Below are positions 4,911-5,293 of a DNA stretch of 5,293 bases, piece by piece (within the stretch, counting starts at the first letter, position 1; every line of letters starts with the position of its first letter). A program made the position numbers and the translations under genes. This DNA comes from Bacteroidales bacterium (lineage in GTDB: Bacteria > Bacteroidota > Bacteroidia > Bacteroidales > UBA932), in contig JAFUUB010000007.1 of the NCBI GenBank assembly GCA_017483985.1, positions 1 through 5,293 on the forward strand, given 5' to 3'. The notes below the pieces were generated by a model. The model saw only the letters and a program-made list of their open reading frames with translations, did not search any database and was not told where the DNA came from.

Positions 4911-4937
4911 TTGGCCGCAAATATCGCTATTTGGCCG
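4911..4937 (-). promoter_or_regulatory. Candidate promoter/operator of the helix-turn-helix operon
   Basis: TTGGCCG is repeated directly at 4911-4917 and 4931-4937, 20 bases (about two helical turns) apart. The same stretch is an interrupted palindrome: GGCC-GC-AAATA (4913-4923) against TATTTGGCC (4928-4936). On the minus strand GATATTTG (4925-4918) is a one-mismatch -7 box that the palindrome covers, although no good -33 box is seen. This suggests autoregulation of the downstream pair. Confidence 0.4.
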
Positions 4938-4990
4938 ATAACATTACATGACTTTCATGGATGAATAACAGTTTTCTCTTTTAACCCGAC

Positions 4991-5215
4991 ATGCAATCTC
5001 TTCCCTCACTTACCCGGAGAGTTGAGATGTCCGTGAACCTGCCTCTTCCGCTTCGGTCAGGTGACATCTCCCTTTTACGCCGCAAAGTTGTGACACCCGG
5101 ACATCCCGACAAGGTCCACTGCGTTCTCCACCTTGTCTTGCCGATGTCCTATAGGGGTATCACGTTTTCTGCAGCGCAAAGAAAGATGTTTCACCTTAAA
5201 ACCGCAGCAAAATGA
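4991..5215 (+). CDS. Possible 74-residue leader ORF upstream of the gene at the window edge
   Basis: An ATG-initiated frame runs through the whole double-hairpin region and ends in a TGA that overlaps the next ATG by four bases (ATGA at 5212-5215). The product is basic and has no motif I recognise; its C-terminal end (SAAQRKMFHLKTAAK) looks helix-prone. It could be a real coupled small gene or leader peptide, or simply an open frame across a structured RNA. The overlap is the only support. Confidence 0.22.
   Translation: MQSLPSLTRRVEMSVNLPLPLRSGDISLLRRKVVTPGHPDKVHCVLHLVLPMSYRGITFSAAQRKMFHLKTAAK
5024..5070. repeat. Hairpin 1 of the leader region
   Basis: GAGATGTC (5024-5031) pairs with GACATCTC (5063-5070), and ACCTG (5037-5041) with CAGGT (5058-5062), leaving a 5-base bulge CGTGA on the left side only. 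The loop contains a small CCG-CTT-CGG stem (5048-5056). CCTTTT follows, so on the plus strand it could also act as an attenuator or terminator. Confidence 0.5.
5099..5149. repeat. Hairpin 2 of the leader region
   Basis: GGACATC (5099-5105) pairs with GATGTCC (5143-5149), and GACAAGGT (5108-5115) with ACCTTGTC (5130-5137), separated by an asymmetric internal loop (CC against TTGCC) and closed by a 14-base loop. The outer arms carry the same GATGTC/GACATC hexamer as hairpin 1, so arms could exchange partners. Confidence 0.5.
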
Positions 5216-5293
5216 AGAAGCAAGCACACTACACACCCAACACCCCGATCAAAGGATCGGCCCAGGCAGCCGGATTCCTCCGGGAAGACCTCC
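5212..5293 (+). CDS. Start of an unrecognised protein-coding gene (3' end outside window)
   Basis: An open frame starts at the ATG 5212 after an A-rich stretch and runs to the window edge (27 codons, MKKQAHYTPNTPIKGSAQAA followed by GFLREDL). The beginning has no signal peptide or membrane segment and looks like a cytosolic protein. Composition rises again in GC. It is divergent from the helix-turn-helix pair and follows the two large hairpins, so it is probably the first gene of a plus-strand element operon. I do not recognise the family. Confidence 0.5.
   Translation, partial: MKKQAHYTPNTPIKGSAQAAGFLREDL

Noticed and set aside
3870..5293. CRISPR array, IS element or toxin-antitoxin pair
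   Set aside because: No regular repeat-spacer units, no transposase or terminal inverted repeats, and the two small tandem genes are paralogous DNA-binding proteins and not a toxin with its antitoxin.

Overview
The window looks like a chromosomal segment from a high-GC member of the Bacteroidota, probably Bacteroidales. Three things support this. The first is the gene order ftsH-cdsA-psd. The second is a lipoprotein built from a SusC/RagA-type plug domain. The third is a set of Bacteroidota-type promoters (TTTG, 19-base spacer, TAnnTTTG) in front of several transcription units. No genus can be fixed from the sequence alone.

Positions 1-2557 hold a tightly packed plus-strand operon: the 3' part of ftsH (membrane AAA+ zinc protease), cdsA (CDP-diacylglycerol synthase) and psd (phosphatidylserine decarboxylase). 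Each junction overlaps by 4 or 8 bases. cdsA and psd are steps of the same pathway, phosphatidic acid to CDP-diacylglycerol to phosphatidylserine to phosphatidylethanolamine. The enzyme between them (PssA) is not in the window. The operon ends in a 14-bp perfect hairpin that contains the psd stop codon.

Positions 2584-3677 hold a convergent minus-strand pair. A small lipoprotein, which is little more than a TonB-receptor plug domain, is followed by a HAD-family phosphatase that starts at a GTG inside the lipoprotein stop (4-base overlap). The last 16 residues of the phosphatase are encoded in a G-rich hairpin sequence that looks repeat-derived. The lipoprotein promoter diverges from the promoter of tRNA-Cys(GCA) at 3800-3870. 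An 11-bp perfect inverted repeat sits over both promoters.

Right of the tRNA, GC content falls from about 60% to the low-to-mid 40s and the content changes to what looks like the end of a mobile element integrated at tRNA-Cys. It has a strong tRNA terminator, phased short repeats, a possible small RNA with its own promoter on the minus strand (about 3960-4040), and a minus-strand operon of two paralogous excisionase-like helix-turn-helix proteins. After these come a candidate operator and a 130-base region with two elaborate hairpins. The window ends in the first codons of an unrecognised plus-strand gene. No integrase, relaxase or replication gene is visible, so assignment to an integrative element is inference from the tRNA, the composition shift and the excisionase-like pair. 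The most interesting undescribed signals are the candidate small RNA and the double-hairpin leader.
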